The notes: generated from the sequence alone by a model not told the origin. Counted from the first letter of the stretch, positions 7,415 through 17,374 are shown. The stretch is 30,752 nucleotides of DNA from an uncultured Desulfobacterales bacterium (GCA_945787595.1 CALZJV010000047.1:1-30752); one strand, 5' to 3'. Numbers and translations are program-made.

Positions 7415-10400
7415 GTGAGAAAACCAAATACATTTATTTGTACTATCTGCAGATTCTTGTCGGCCCTCCTTTTCGTTCTTGCCTTTTCTCCGCTTTGTCA
7501 CGCCAAAAAGGCTCCGCACGTCCCGGGGCTGCTTCAACCCTGGGTAGACTGGGTTCTACATGGCAAAGAAGAACAGTTAAAATGTATCCCACAATATGAT
7601 GATGGTGACATTTATCAGTGTCACTGGCCTTATGAACTCAAGATGAAGTTGAATGATCAAGGCGGAGAGTTTAAGCAGTCCTGGTTGGTGCACAACGAGA
7701 ATTGGGTCGTACTGCCGGGCAACAGCCGCCATTGGCCCCAGGATGTTCGCGTCGATGGAGAAACGTGGATCATTATTCAGAAGAACAAAACCCCGCAAAT
7801 TCAGCTTCAAACGGGAATTCATACGATCACCGGCCATTTTTCCTGGCCACACTTGCCTGAGAATCTGCAAATTCCATCTGAAACCGCCTTGGTGTCCTTG
7901 ACCGTCAACAATGAAGAGATTGCTTTTCCAAATCTCGATGCGTCAGGCCGACTATGGCTAAAGAGGATTCAGACCGAAGAAAAGTTAGAGAATAGGCTTA
8001 AAATCGAGAGTTTTAGACTAATCGATGATTCAATACCGCCTCAAGTTTTGCTCTATTTCACGCTCGATGTGGCCGGCTCGGCGCGACAGATTACATTAGG
8101 TCCCTTATACGCCCCAGAAAATTTCACACCCCTTTCATTAAAAAATTCACTCCCAGCCAGGCTCGAACAGGACGGTAGAATGCTCGTGCAAGTACGGCCC
8201 GGTCGATATAAACTAAGCTTAAGTTTACGGCATACCGGACCGTTGCACGAGCTCTCGTTTGACCTTCCTGATAATGGTTTCTGGCCGCAGCAGGAAATTT
8301 GGTCATTTCGTGCTCAGCCTGACTTAAGACTCGTTGAGATTGATGGGGTACCGTCAATTGATCCGCTGCAGACATCGATGCCGAAAAACTGGCACAAATA
8401 TCCTGCCTACAGACTGCTACCCGGCGAGACTATGCGGGTTAAGGAGATTAAAAGGGGGGACCCACAGCCGGCGCCGGACCAGCTAACATTGAACCGAAAT
8501 CTCTGGTTGCGGTTTGATGGATCCGGATATACGATCCAAGATAACATCAAAGGCACAAAAAATACGAACTGGCGATTAGAAATCGATCCGGCCCTCGCTC
8601 TTGGCAGGGTCGCTGTGGATGGTACTGAGCGGTTTATTACCCAGCGTGAAGGATCGGATAGGGCCGGGATTGAACTTCGTAACGGGGCTTTAAATCTTAC
8701 TGCCGACAGTGTTTATCAGGGAAAAATTGCAGCCCTTCCGGCCACAGGATGGGACCATGATTTTCAGCAGGTCAAAGGGCGACTGCACCTGCCGCCGGGC
8801 TGGAAGCTGTTGAATGCGACCGGCATCGACAATATCGCTCGCACCTGGATTAAACGCTGGACTCTGTTGGATTTTTTTGTTGTTCTTATTTTTACAATTG
8901 CGCTCGCTAAGCTCCGCTCAAAGCTTTTATCCGGCGTTGCTTTTTTAACCCTGATTTTAATCTATCATGAACCGGGTGCCCCACGCTACGTTTGGCTGGC
9001 TCTATTGATCGGTTTTACTTTGCTCAAATACGTACCCGACGGGAAGTTCAAAAAGGCAGTCAAAGTCTACCAGGGCGTTACCATTTTAGCCCTTGTCATC
9101 ATTACGATCCCTTACGCAATCCAGGCCCTACGGATCGGCATTTATCCCCAGTTGGCCAGGCCATGGACTTCAATGACCGAATATGCTCTGCGGCAGCAAA
9201 CCATCCCTGCGGCGACCCCGCAAATGGACATGCTGCAAGAAACGCCATCCGTACAGATGGAATCCAAGCCTGCCACCAGACTTGGCAAAGCCCTACGCCA
9301 AGAGGAGGACACGCTCTTAAAGGCGCCAATTTCGAGTCAAAAATCTTCCTATTATGGTACCCAAGTCATGCAGCATGATCCAAAAGCCCTTACCCAAACC
9401 GGGCCGGGCATGCCCAAATGGCTCCCTTTTGAGACCATTCCATTCAGTTGGTCCGGGCCGGTGACCCGCGATCAGATGGTCTCATTTACCCTTATAGGCC
9501 CTAAGACGAACCTAGTCCTGGCGTTTTTGCGTGTGCTTCTCATCATTTTCCTGGCGCTTGGCATGTTTGGCATTCGATACAAACGAAAGAGCGGTTTTAA
9601 TTTTACAGGGATGAAATCACTAACGTTTCTATCAGTCCTAGTGCTCTTTTTTTTGACTACCAATCTCGCACACAGCACTGAAATTCCTTCCCCGCAAATC
9701 CTCGAAGAGTTGCAAAAAAGACTTCTTGAAAAAGATGAATGTTTTCCTGCCTGCGCGGATATTTCAGATGTATATATATCGATTAGCCACGATCAACTTT
9801 CAGTGGTTGCCCATATAGACGCGCAACTGGATGCGGCTTTGCCAGTCCCAAGTCATGTGAAACACTGGCTGCCGCAACAAGTGATGATCGATGACAGCCC
9901 TGCCAATGGCCTTTTGCGGAAGAAAGACGGATTGTGGCTTTTGGTTCCGGCAGGCAAACATGTCGTCAAGCTGAGTGGCCCGATTCGAAAGCAAAATACG
10001 CTGCAACTGCCGTTTCCCTTAAAGCCCCATCGGGTAACCATCAAAGCAGACGGCTGGTCTGTAGAAGGGGTTCATCCCGACGGTACATTTGACACTCAAT
10101 TGCAATTTAAGCGGATTGTGGAACAGGATAACAAGCAGATAGAAATTCTTGAAACCGGCCTACTCCCGCCGTTTGCGTTGGTTGAACGAACTATTCTTTT
10201 AGGCCTAGTCTGGAAAATTCAAACAAAGATTCAACGCCTAACCCCGACTGGGTCCGGGATCGTACTGGACATCCCGCTTATTACAGGAGAATCCGTAACA
10301 ACGGAAGGCATTAGGGTGACTGAGGGTGTCGCCAAAATCAGCCTGCGTGCCGATCAGAAGCATCTTACCTGGGAATCCTTTTTAGAACCTGCTGATCAAG

Positions 10401-11560
10401 TCTTACTTGAGCATAAAAAAACAAATGCCTGGACAGAAATTTGGAAGGTCGATGTAAGCCCCATATTCCATCTGGCGTACGAGGGCATTCCGGTGATCCT
10501 GCATAAAACCGGGACCCGATGGTATCCGACATGGCATCCGTGGCCAGGGGAGGTGGTTAGCCTCAAAATCTCGCGGCCTGCTGGAATTGAGGGGCAGACG
10601 ATGACAATTGAAAAAAGTCACCTTGAACTACGCCCCGGCCAAAAAACTACAGCTGCCAAGATGGACCTTTATATTAAAAGTAGTCAGGGTGGGCAGCATA
10701 CTATTTTATTGCCTTCCGATGCCAAGTTACAGGAAGTAAAAATCAAGGGAAAAATTCAGCCGATCCGTCAGGAAGGTCAGCGCGTGGCGTTTCCTATCAC
10801 TCCCGGACAACAGAAACTTGAGCTTAAGTGGCTTGAAGCAAAAGGAATAACGATGCGGTATCAGAGTTGCGATGTGGATCTCGGCGCCCGAAGTGTCAAC
10901 GCTAGTGTTGACATTTACCTACCGAGAAGCCGCTGGCCGCTGTTTTTAGGAGGTGAACAGTTGGCCGGTCCCGCAGTTTTGTTCTGGTCGGTCCTCATCA
11001 TTGTTGTGCTTGTCGCTATGGGTCTGTCAAAAACCGGCTTAACGCCGCTGAGGTTTTATCACTGGTTATTATTGGGCATCGGCTTATCCATGAGCAACCT
11101 GGCTGCCGGCCTCATGGTTGCAGGATGGTTAATCGCTTTAGACCTTAGAAAAAAAGCTGCGAGGCATGAAGGGCGCAAGTTTAATTTTATGCAAATCGGA
11201 ATTGCTTTCTTGACCATTGCAGCTATGGGCTCGCTTGTTTTCGCAATTTCCAAGGGGTTGCTTGGCCATCCTGACATGAACATCATCGGCAATGGATCAA
11301 ACAGCGGACTTCTAAGATGGTACCAGGATGTGAGCGATCGTACGCTTCCACAAGCCTGGGTTTTTTCAATCCCGATGTTGACCTACAGGATCGCAATGCT
11401 GGCCTGGGCCCTTTGGATATCATTCTGGCTTGTAGGGATTCTAAAATGGGGTTGGCAACGATTTTCCACGCCAAGGATTTGGTGCAGTTTGCCGCCCAAA
11501 CCCAAAAAAGCGAAAAGACTTAAGAAAGCAGCTAAAAAAGATTCGGTTAAAAAAGACTGA
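7415..11560 (+). CDS. Large multi-domain membrane protein of unknown function
   Basis: A 1381-residue protein from a GTG start preceded by CTGGAG. A signal peptide occupies residues 1-30 (cleavage after LCHA). Residues about 35-475 form a beta-rich extracytoplasmic region. Hydrophobic segments lie at about 485-580 and 698-755. A second beta-rich region spans about 755-1180, and a C-terminal block of several membrane helices covers about 1185-1355 before a Lys-rich cytoplasmic tail. The starts of the two soluble regions look alike: each has a Cys-x-Pro near the start, an HW-x-Pro or HWPQ element with a following V-x-(I/V)-D, and a later hydrophobic strand ending in G-(I/K)-H. This suggests an internal duplication. 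I do not recognise the family by function. It meets the convergent sensor-kinase gene with only 11 bp between stops and without an evident terminator. Confidence 0.85.
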   Translation: MRKPNTFICTICRFLSALLFVLAFSPLCHAKKAPHVPGLLQPWVDWVLHGKEEQLKCIPQYDDGDIYQCHWPYELKMKLNDQGGEFKQSWLVHNENWVVLPGNSRHWPQDVRVDGETWIIIQKNKTPQIQLQTGIHTITGHFSWPHLPENLQIPSETALVSLTVNNEEIAFPNLDASGRLWLKRIQTEEKLENRLKIESFRLIDDSIPPQVLLYFTLDVAGSARQITLGPLYAPENFTPLSLKNSLPARLEQDGRMLVQVRPGRYKLSLSLRHTGPLHELSFDLPDNGFWPQQEIWSFRAQPDLRLVEIDGVPSIDPLQTSMPKNWHKYPAYRLLPGETMRVKEIKRGDPQPAPDQLTLNRNLWLRFDGSGYTIQDNIKGTKNTNWRLEIDPALALGRVAVDGTERFITQREGSDRAGIELRNGALNLTADSVYQGKIAALPATGWDHDFQQVKGRLHLPPGWKLLNATGIDNIARTWIKRWTLLDFFVVLIFTIALAKLRSKLLSGVAFLTLILIYHEPGAPRYVWLALLIGFTLLKYVPDGKFKKAVKVYQGVTILALVIITIPYAIQALRIGIYPQLARPWTSMTEYALRQQTIPAATPQMDMLQETPSVQMESKPATRLGKALRQEEDTLLKAPISSQKSSYYGTQVMQHDPKALTQTGPGMPKWLPFETIPFSWSGPVTRDQMVSFTLIGPKTNLVLAFLRVLLIIFLALGMFGIRYKRKSGFNFTGMKSLTFLSVLVLFFLTTNLAHSTEIPSPQILEELQKRLLEKDECFPACADISDVYISISHDQLSVVAHIDAQLDAALPVPSHVKHWLPQQVMIDDSPANGLLRKKDGLWLLVPAGKHVVKLSGPIRKQNTLQLPFPLKPHRVTIKADGWSVEGVHPDGTFDTQLQFKRIVEQDNKQIEILETGLLPPFALVERTILLGLVWKIQTKIQRLTPTGSGIVLDIPLITGESVTTEGIRVTEGVAKISLRADQKHLTWESFLEPADQVLLEHKKTNAWTEIWKVDVSPIFHLAYEGIPVILHKTGTRWYPTWHPWPGEVVSLKISRPAGIEGQTMTIEKSHLELRPGQKTTAAKMDLYIKSSQGGQHTILLPSDAKLQEVKIKGKIQPIRQEGQRVAFPITPGQQKLELKWLEAKGITMRYQSCDVDLGARSVNASVDIYLPRSRWPLFLGGEQLAGPAVLFWSVLIIVVLVAMGLSKTGLTPLRFYHWLLLGIGLSMSNLAAGLMVAGWLIALDLRKKAARHEGRKFNFMQIGIAFLTIAAMGSLVFAISKGLLGHPDMNIIGNGSNSGLLRWYQDVSDRTLPQAWVFSIPMLTYRIAMLAWALWISFWLVGILKWGWQRFSTPRIWCSLPPKPKKAKRLKKAAKKDSVKKD

Positions 11561-11571
11561 AGGTGATTACG

Positions 11572-13767
11572 CTATTTATTAAGCTCATATTTGATGGCGA
11601 AACCTATCTTTTCCAAGGTAAACGGTTTCTTTACAAAACGCCCTGCGCCTATTCTTTGAGCTTCCCTGACCTCATCTGTTTCAGCGAATCCACTGGCTAT
11701 GACGGCCTTTTGATTCGGATGAATCTTTATCACCCGCTCGTATGTCTCACGGCCGTTTATTCCCGGGTCCATAATCATATCGAGCAATATTAAATCCACG
11801 GTATGCTCTTGCAAGTATTTAACAGCCTCCTCACCGCTGGAAACGGCTTCGGTTTTATAACCTAAGATATTCAACATATTACAGGCTATCTCTCTTTGTG
11901 TTTCTACGTCGTCAACGACCAGAATCGTCTCGCCGGCGCCTTTATAATCTCCAATAGCCGGTGATGATTCCCGATCGGCCAACGCTTCCCTTGTGATTGG
12001 AAAATAAAGTTCAAATATTGTGCCGTTTTCGGTGCTTTGAACATCGATATAGCCTTCGTGATCCTGCACCACATTCCATACCACGGCCAGCCCTAAACCA
12101 GTACCCTTTCTGCCCATCACTCTTTTTGTATAGAAGGGTTCGAAAATTCTCTCAAGATCATCCGAAGTTATTCCAGAACCGTCGTCGGATACCGCCAGAA
12201 CGACATATTCACCCGTCCTCACATCGTCATACCCTCTTAGGGGTTTATCTATATACCGATTCGCAGTCGATATTGTTACATTACCGCTGCCCGCAACAGC
12301 CTCCGATGCGTTTGACACCAGGTCTGTTACCACCTTTCTGATATGCGCGTGGGAACCGGCTATGTTGAGCAAGCCTTGATGGAGTTTGGTCTTGAATGTA
12401 ACTGCAGGATAATACTCTTTGAACTTATGAAACTCCGGAGTATCCAAATATTCTTTGATTATGTCATTTAGGCTCAAAGGCTCTTTGACTGTCGCCACAC
12501 CTCTGGCCACGGTTAATAAATCCTGGACGATGGCAACCGCCCTGTGTCCGGCCTCCAGTATTCTTTCAATCGGTTTCCTGAGTTTGCTGTCTTCAGGTAA
12601 ATTCAGCAAAAGTAGCTCCGGGTAGGTTACAACTCCCGACAGGACGTTGTTCAAGTCATGAGCAACACCACCTGCCAAAAGTCCCAGGGATTCCATTTTC
12701 TTTAGCCTTTCGATCTTTTCTTGACTCTCCCGTAACTCATTCTCGGCCCGCTTACGCTCGGTTATGTCGTGGACAATCGAATACAAAAGTTTTCTGTCAT
12801 TTATGGTAATGGGACCACTATATACTTCAACATCTCTAATTTCACCACTTGACAAAAGGTGACTAAAGTAAAATTGTCGGCATTGTTCCTTCTTTGCTCG
12901 CTCCATTTCCTGAAATACTTGTTCATTCGTTATCATATTTAGGCGAGTAATCTTTTTGCCAATAAGCTCTTCATAACTCCAACCATAAAAGGTAATTGCG
13001 GCCGGATTTGCATCTACTATATCCCCATTATCCGGATCAACCAGCAGCATTACTGAGTGATTATTATTAAATAGACTTCTATATCGATTTTCGCTTTGCC
13101 GCAGTTCCTCTTCAGTTCGTTTAAGATCGGCGATATAAGTTGCCAATGTTCTTAAAACAAGCAACCAGATTAATAATAAGACCGGTACGACTGCAGTTAC
13201 CGATATTACAGCAAAAAGCCCCTGTCGGTAACGCCTCTTGATCGAAGCTTGTATACGGTTGTCCAAAGCATGTGAAATTTGTTCTATTCCTCTATGGTAA
13301 AGCAGCTTTTCTTTTTCATAATTCACACTTGACAGCAAAACACGTGCAGCTTCAGCATTCCCGGCTTGTATCAAATTAAAGCTTTGGTTTTCCATGGCAA
13401 CAAGGATTGCGTTTGCACTGTCGATCATGGCGGCTGCTTCGGTCATGAAGGTCTCGGGAGCCATTTTCTTAGCTTCTCTTATTGCGGCATCCAGCAGCGG
13501 TTCAAACCGTCGATAGCGCTCTATCCACTTCAATTCTCCGGTAGCCGCTGCCATACGAGCTGACATTGTTAGTACTTCGTCAAAGTGAAGAATAATACCA
13601 TTCAGCTCTCTAAGCCTGAGAGTTATTTTTTGAGTACTTTTTGATTCCTTGTAGGAACGCCAAATGAGGTAGCCGAAAACTACGAACAGCATCATTGTAA
13701 TGAGCAGCGAAATAGTTAAGGCTATTTTGGGGGAAATATTTATCGATTTTGTTTTAACAGCTGTCAT
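11572..13767 (-). CDS. Membrane-bound hybrid sensor histidine kinase (PAS-HisKA-HATPase-receiver)
   Basis: About 731 residues. Two membrane helices (roughly residues 13-35 and 205-225) bracket a mainly helical extracytoplasmic region of about 165 residues with TMSARMAAATGELKW, resembling four-helix-bundle sensor domains. Then come a PAS domain (about 240-350, SLFNNNHSVMLLVDPDNGDI), HisKA with the phospho-acceptor His in GGVAHDLNN (codon 12658-12660), HATPase with VTDLVSNASEAV, SDDGSGI and KGTGLGLAVV, and a C-terminal receiver (ILVVDD, LLLDMIMDPG, FVKKPF). No output domain follows, so signal must pass to a separate partner not seen here. A GTG three codons upstream is an alternative start. The gene begins 18 bp after the aldolase gene, so it probably belongs to the tct-type operon and may sense its substrate (inference). 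Confidence 0.9.
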   Translation of the reverse strand: MTAVKTKSINISPKIALTISLLITMMLFVVFGYLIWRSYKESKSTQKITLRLRELNGIILHFDEVLTMSARMAAATGELKWIERYRRFEPLLDAAIREAKKMAPETFMTEAAAMIDSANAILVAMENQSFNLIQAGNAEAARVLLSSVNYEKEKLLYHRGIEQISHALDNRIQASIKRRYRQGLFAVISVTAVVPVLLLIWLLVLRTLATYIADLKRTEEELRQSENRYRSLFNNNHSVMLLVDPDNGDIVDANPAAITFYGWSYEELIGKKITRLNMITNEQVFQEMERAKKEQCRQFYFSHLLSSGEIRDVEVYSGPITINDRKLLYSIVHDITERKRAENELRESQEKIERLKKMESLGLLAGGVAHDLNNVLSGVVTYPELLLLNLPEDSKLRKPIERILEAGHRAVAIVQDLLTVARGVATVKEPLSLNDIIKEYLDTPEFHKFKEYYPAVTFKTKLHQGLLNIAGSHAHIRKVVTDLVSNASEAVAGSGNVTISTANRYIDKPLRGYDDVRTGEYVVLAVSDDGSGITSDDLERIFEPFYTKRVMGRKGTGLGLAVVWNVVQDHEGYIDVQSTENGTIFELYFPITREALADRESSPAIGDYKGAGETILVVDDVETQREIACNMLNILGYKTEAVSSGEEAVKYLQEHTVDLILLDMIMDPGINGRETYERVIKIHPNQKAVIASGFAETDEVREAQRIGAGRFVKKPFTLEKIGFAIKYELNK

Positions 13768-13785
13768 TGCTTCCACCGTACTTCT

Positions 13786-14574
13786 TCAAGCATCCGCTAT
13801 GACATTGCGCAATTGATCGCCGTTGGTTTTCCACCAGTTGAACAGGATCGAAAGATCGGTGGCGATGTTGAAATGGCGTACGCCCATATCCAGGTAGTAC
13901 TTGGCCTCATCGACGCTGTTTATTTCAGCCCGCGGCGGTATACCCATTTTGATCGCCGTTTCGAACACCCGACGTTCGACCGCTTTGACCTCCGGCGAGT
14001 TGCGGGCGCCCGGCCGTCCGATGCTCATCGAATAGTCTACCGGTCCCCACTGAATCATATCAATCCCCTTTACGGAAAGAATCTCTTCCAGTCTTTCGAC
14101 AGCCGAGTGCTTTTCGATCATGATCATCACAACGATGTCTCTGAGCGCCTCTACATAATCGCTCGATCCACCGTATCCCATGTAGGCGAAACGCCGGGCG
14201 CCGACGCCATGGATACCCTGATCTTCGGGCGTGTCGGGACGTACGATTCGGACGCACTGCTCAACCTCCTCGACACTGCGGCTATCGGCAAACAGGACCC
14301 CCTGGAAACCGGAACCGATCCCACGCTGGGCAAGAAAGCCGCGCGGTTCCTGGTCGATCTTGATGACAGCAGCCAAGTCATACAACTCCGCCGCCCGGCA
14401 GAAGTTATCCAGGGCATACAAATCAAAGGGGGCATATTCAGCCAGAAACTCAACGTAGTCAAATATGCCGGTATGCCCGATGGCCTCCACCACGGACGGC
14501 CAGGTACTGTGGACCCGGGTACCGACGGAGGGTTTTGCGGCATTTAGCAATTGGCGCAGTTTATTCGTTTTCAT
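13786..14574 (-). CDS. HpcH/HpaI aldolase/citrate lyase family protein
   Basis: A 262-residue protein with the (beta/alpha)8 fold of class II HpcH/HpaI aldolases, which cleave or form C-C bonds of 2-oxo-hydroxy acids using a divalent metal and pyruvate-like substrates. Visible family elements are VGTRVHSTWPSVVEAIGHTG at residues 17-36, an Ile-Lys-Ile-Asp-Gln-Glu strand in place of the usual acidic strand, the GSGFQGVLFADSRSVEEV segment, and GIDMIQWGPVDYSMSIGRPG with the conserved Gly-x-x-Asp. I chose the ATG at 14574, which has GAGGT seven bases upstream; the frame is open much further, but that would run into the preceding gene. It lies 16 bp behind the LarA-like gene and probably acts on the same imported acid. 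Confidence 0.85.
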   Translation of the reverse strand: MKTNKLRQLLNAAKPSVGTRVHSTWPSVVEAIGHTGIFDYVEFLAEYAPFDLYALDNFCRAAELYDLAAVIKIDQEPRGFLAQRGIGSGFQGVLFADSRSVEEVEQCVRIVRPDTPEDQGIHGVGARRFAYMGYGGSSDYVEALRDIVVMIMIEKHSAVERLEEILSVKGIDMIQWGPVDYSMSIGRPGARNSPEVKAVERRVFETAIKMGIPPRAEINSVDEAKYYLDMGVRHFNIATDLSILFNWWKTNGDQLRNVIADA

Positions 14575-14590
14575 TTGGTTTACCTCGGTC

Positions 14591-15826
14591 TTAATCAGTT
14601 GCGGGCAACAATCGGCCCTGATCATTAAATTGAAGCTCCAGCGGAGTTGCGTCCGCAGTGATATTTTTTTGTGCCTGTAGTTCGGGCAGCAAAGCTTCAG
14701 TGGCCCAGAAGGTCTCGAGTTCACCGGTGTTGACAATGCGGGCCATGCGAACACTTCCAAGATCCGGTGTCCGGTCAAAGGCGGTTTCAAGTGCCAGCCT
14801 GTCATTTTCAACGGGAATCGGCATGCGGGCGGAACGCAGTACACCCGAGGTAAAGGCATTCAGGTAGGTGGCATCCCAGTCGATGCTTTCAATTACCCGG
14901 CGGGTGGTCAAATCGGCCATGCCGATGCCGGTGGCGTTTCCGTGGGAGTGCGGCGTCAGGTTCAGCACGACCAGGATGCGATAATCCGGTTTGCGCGGAC
15001 CGCCTTCCCGGCGCCAGAAACCGACGACGTTGGGATCCATGCCGGCACCGCTGACGTTTTTGCCCATTTCATCCACCAGCAGCACATCCAGATCGTCAAG
15101 TGGAATCCTCGGCAGTAGTTTCCAAGCTGTTTCCAGGAACTGGCGGTCAACCTCAACAAATTCTTGCGGTCTAGCCAGTTTGAGCGAGTGGGTGCCGCCC
15201 AGTGCGTTTTCAGTTACGGCCAGGCCGCAGAGAACAGAGCTTTTTTCCATTATGCGCCGGGCGGCCGGCACGATGGTCCGGGCCAGATCGTACTTGTGCA
15301 TGTTGGCGGCCCCTTTTTGGCGGCCGCAGCCGACGGCCAGGATCTTGCACAGCCCGGATTCCACCTCCGAACGAAACGCTGTGTGGGGCTTGATGCGATT
15401 GATTGCCACGATATGATCGGCATCCAGCGCATCTTTGGCAAAAAAGACTTCGGCTCCTGACACCACACGCCCCAACGATACGACATCCATGCTCGATACG
15501 ACCGGGGCGCCGACGCTGCTTTCGGTGATTCCCAGTTCTGCCAGAACCTGCCGTTGTCCCTCGGCCGTTCCGCCGCCGTGTGATCCCATGGCCGGTATGA
15601 TAAAAGGTTTCAGCTGCAGCGATTTGAGGCATGCCACGGTCGCGGTTACCAGATCCTTGAGATCGTGCGTCCCGCGCGATCCCACCGCTACGGCCACCGT
15701 CTGCCCCGGCATAATTCTGCCGGCAGGGTCAAAATTGGCAAAGGCCTCGTGCACCGACGCGGCAACATTTGGCAGCGATGTGACATCGAATTTTTGCTTC
15801 ACACGATAAAGTACTGGAAATTGCAT
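14591..15826 (-). CDS. LarA-like (nickel-dependent lactate racemase family, DUF2088) protein
   Basis: A 411-residue protein with features of the LarA/DUF2088 family: AVAVGSRGTHDL near residue 46, PAMGSHGGGTAEGQ near 78, INRIKPHTAF near 140 and ESGLCKILAVGCGRQKGAANMHKY (positions about 153-176). In LarA these regions supply His and Lys residues that bind the nickel-pincer cofactor; corresponding His residues are present here (GSHGG, KPHT, MHKY). Members racemise or epimerise alpha-hydroxy acids, but many have unknown substrates. The ATG at 15826 has GAGGAG eight bases upstream and is preferred over an upstream TTG. The gene lies between tctA (21-bp gap) and the aldolase (16-bp gap), so it probably processes a hydroxy acid brought in by the Tct transporter (inference). 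Confidence 0.82.
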   Translation of the reverse strand: MQFPVLYRVKQKFDVTSLPNVAASVHEAFANFDPAGRIMPGQTVAVAVGSRGTHDLKDLVTATVACLKSLQLKPFIIPAMGSHGGGTAEGQRQVLAELGITESSVGAPVVSSMDVVSLGRVVSGAEVFFAKDALDADHIVAINRIKPHTAFRSEVESGLCKILAVGCGRQKGAANMHKYDLARTIVPAARRIMEKSSVLCGLAVTENALGGTHSLKLARPQEFVEVDRQFLETAWKLLPRIPLDDLDVLLVDEMGKNVSGAGMDPNVVGFWRREGGPRKPDYRILVVLNLTPHSHGNATGIGMADLTTRRVIESIDWDATYLNAFTSGVLRSARMPIPVENDRLALETAFDRTPDLGSVRMARIVNTGELETFWATEALLPELQAQKNITADATPLELQFNDQGRLLPATD

Positions 15827-15847
15827 GGATTTTGCTCCTCTCAAAGC

Positions 15848-17374
15848 CTAAACTGGATCGGTCTCGCGCTCGAGGCGTCTTCGTTTTTTTCGTCTCCAGC
15901 TTCGAATCTGGGAGACGATGGTAAAAATAAGAAATATCAACAGAATAATCGCAAAGGGACGGGTCAACATCTGGGTAAGATTTTCACTGTAGGTCAGCAG
16001 CGCCCGTCTCAGCGAAGTATCAGCAAATCGCCCAACCAAGATTCCTAATACCATGGGGGCCAGCGGGTATTTCTTTTGTCTGAAAAAAAATCCCAAAACG
16101 CCAAATCCAAGCATGGAGTAGATGTCGAAGCGGGTAAATCCGGCTGCCCAGGCGCCCAGCACCCCCAGCGCGGCCGCGATCGGCAGCAAGATCTCCCGGG
16201 GGCTCGAAAGGATCCGAATGAACGACGGTGATATCAGCATGGCACCGAGGCGGTTGAAAATCGCGCACAGCCAAAAGAGGATCACGATTTCGGCGACAAA
16301 GCCGGGGCGCTCGATCATGAGCATCGGTCCGGGCCGGATACCGTACATAAACATGGCAGCGATCAGAAGGGCGGTGGGTCCGCTGCCGGGGATGCCGAAG
16401 ACCAGCGACGGAATCAGGGCCCCGCCGGACGTGGCACTGTTGGCGGCTTCAGCGGCGATGACGCCTTCCACCTCGCCCTTGCCGAAATTGTCCTTGTTCT
16501 TGGAGCGCCGACGGGCCAGGTCATACCCCAGCCAGCAGGCTGCTGACTCCCCCACCCCGGGCACGATGCCGATCCCCACGGCCACCATCACCGACCGGAT
16601 GATGGTCAGCAGGTATTTCCAGATGAGCTTGACGTTGACAGTCACCCAGCCGCCTTCACCGAGGATCTGGTAGGGCGTTTTCATCTTCAGAACCATGAAT
16701 ACTTCCGCAAGACCGAAAAGGCCGATTAAAGCCGGCACAAAATTAAAGCCACGCATCAGTTCCGTGGTGTATCCAAAACGCGGGTAGGCCCAGATGTCTT
16801 CCATGCCCACCATGGCGATGATGAGCCCGATCAGCGCCGAAATCCAGCCTTTGAGCGGGTTGTCGCCGGCCAGGGCACCGGCCAGCGTGATACCCACCAG
16901 GGCCACTAAGAAGATCTCCCAGTCCCCCATTTTGAGGGCAATCAAGGCGATAAAAGGCAGCAGAATAAGGGTAACTGCCTCGCCTAGCATCTCCCCCACA
17001 AACGAACCGCTGAAAGATGCCTCCACGGCCTCCTTGACCCGTCCCTGTTTAGCCATCGGAAAGCCATCCACACAGGTGGCCGCTGCGGCAGGTGTACCGG
17101 GGATGTTGACCATGATCGCCGTCACACCGCCGGCGGCCATGGCGCCCACATAAATGGCAATCAGCAGACCGAGACCGATTTCAGGGGGCACACGGAAGAC
17201 AAAACCCAGCAGCAGGGACATGGACATGACAGCGGAGATGCCCGGCAGCATGCCGGCAATCATCCCGGTAATGCCGCCCAAGGCGAGTGTCAGCATTAAC
17301 ATCGGATTGGTGACAAGCCTCAAAAATATTTCCGGCAAAAGTTTCCATTCTTGCAGTACCAGGGACCAATCCAT
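15848..17374 (-). CDS. tctA: Tripartite tricarboxylate transporter, large permease subunit TctA
   Basis: A 508-residue, very hydrophobic protein with about eleven or twelve membrane segments. Family signatures are clear: GGITGMIAGMLPGISAVMSM near residue 33, IPGTPAAAATCVDGFPMAKQG near 85-105, GIVPGVGESAACWLGYDLA near 270 and LVFGIPGSGPTALL near 325. TctA is the main channel of the TTT system, which takes up carboxylates with an extracytoplasmic binding protein, driven by an ion gradient. The start is the ATG at 17374 with CGGAGA upstream; a longer reading from 17443 lacks a better ribosome site. It is separated from tctB by 276 bp of repeats, unlike the usual tight spacing. Confidence 0.93.
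   Translation of the reverse strand: MDWSLVLQEWKLLPEIFLRLVTNPMLMLTLALGGITGMIAGMLPGISAVMSMSLLLGFVFRVPPEIGLGLLIAIYVGAMAAGGVTAIMVNIPGTPAAAATCVDGFPMAKQGRVKEAVEASFSGSFVGEMLGEAVTLILLPFIALIALKMGDWEIFLVALVGITLAGALAGDNPLKGWISALIGLIIAMVGMEDIWAYPRFGYTTELMRGFNFVPALIGLFGLAEVFMVLKMKTPYQILGEGGWVTVNVKLIWKYLLTIIRSVMVAVGIGIVPGVGESAACWLGYDLARRRSKNKDNFGKGEVEGVIAAEAANSATSGGALIPSLVFGIPGSGPTALLIAAMFMYGIRPGPMLMIERPGFVAEIVILFWLCAIFNRLGAMLISPSFIRILSSPREILLPIAAALGVLGAWAAGFTRFDIYSMLGFGVLGFFFRQKKYPLAPMVLGILVGRFADTSLRRALLTYSENLTQMLTRPFAIILLIFLIFTIVSQIRSWRRKKRRRLERETDPV

Noticed and set aside
13813..14547. Plus-strand 244-codon open frame
   Set aside because: It lies antisense to the HpcH/HpaI aldolase, whose motifs are clear on the other strand; the plus frame has no motif or ribosome site.
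14575..14859. 95-codon N-terminal extension of the aldolase
   Set aside because: It would overlap the LarA-like coding region, has no family similarity, and the internal ATG at 14574 has a good ribosome site.
16122..16673. Plus-strand 183-codon open frame
   Set aside because: It is antisense to tctA and has the low-complexity composition of a shadow frame.
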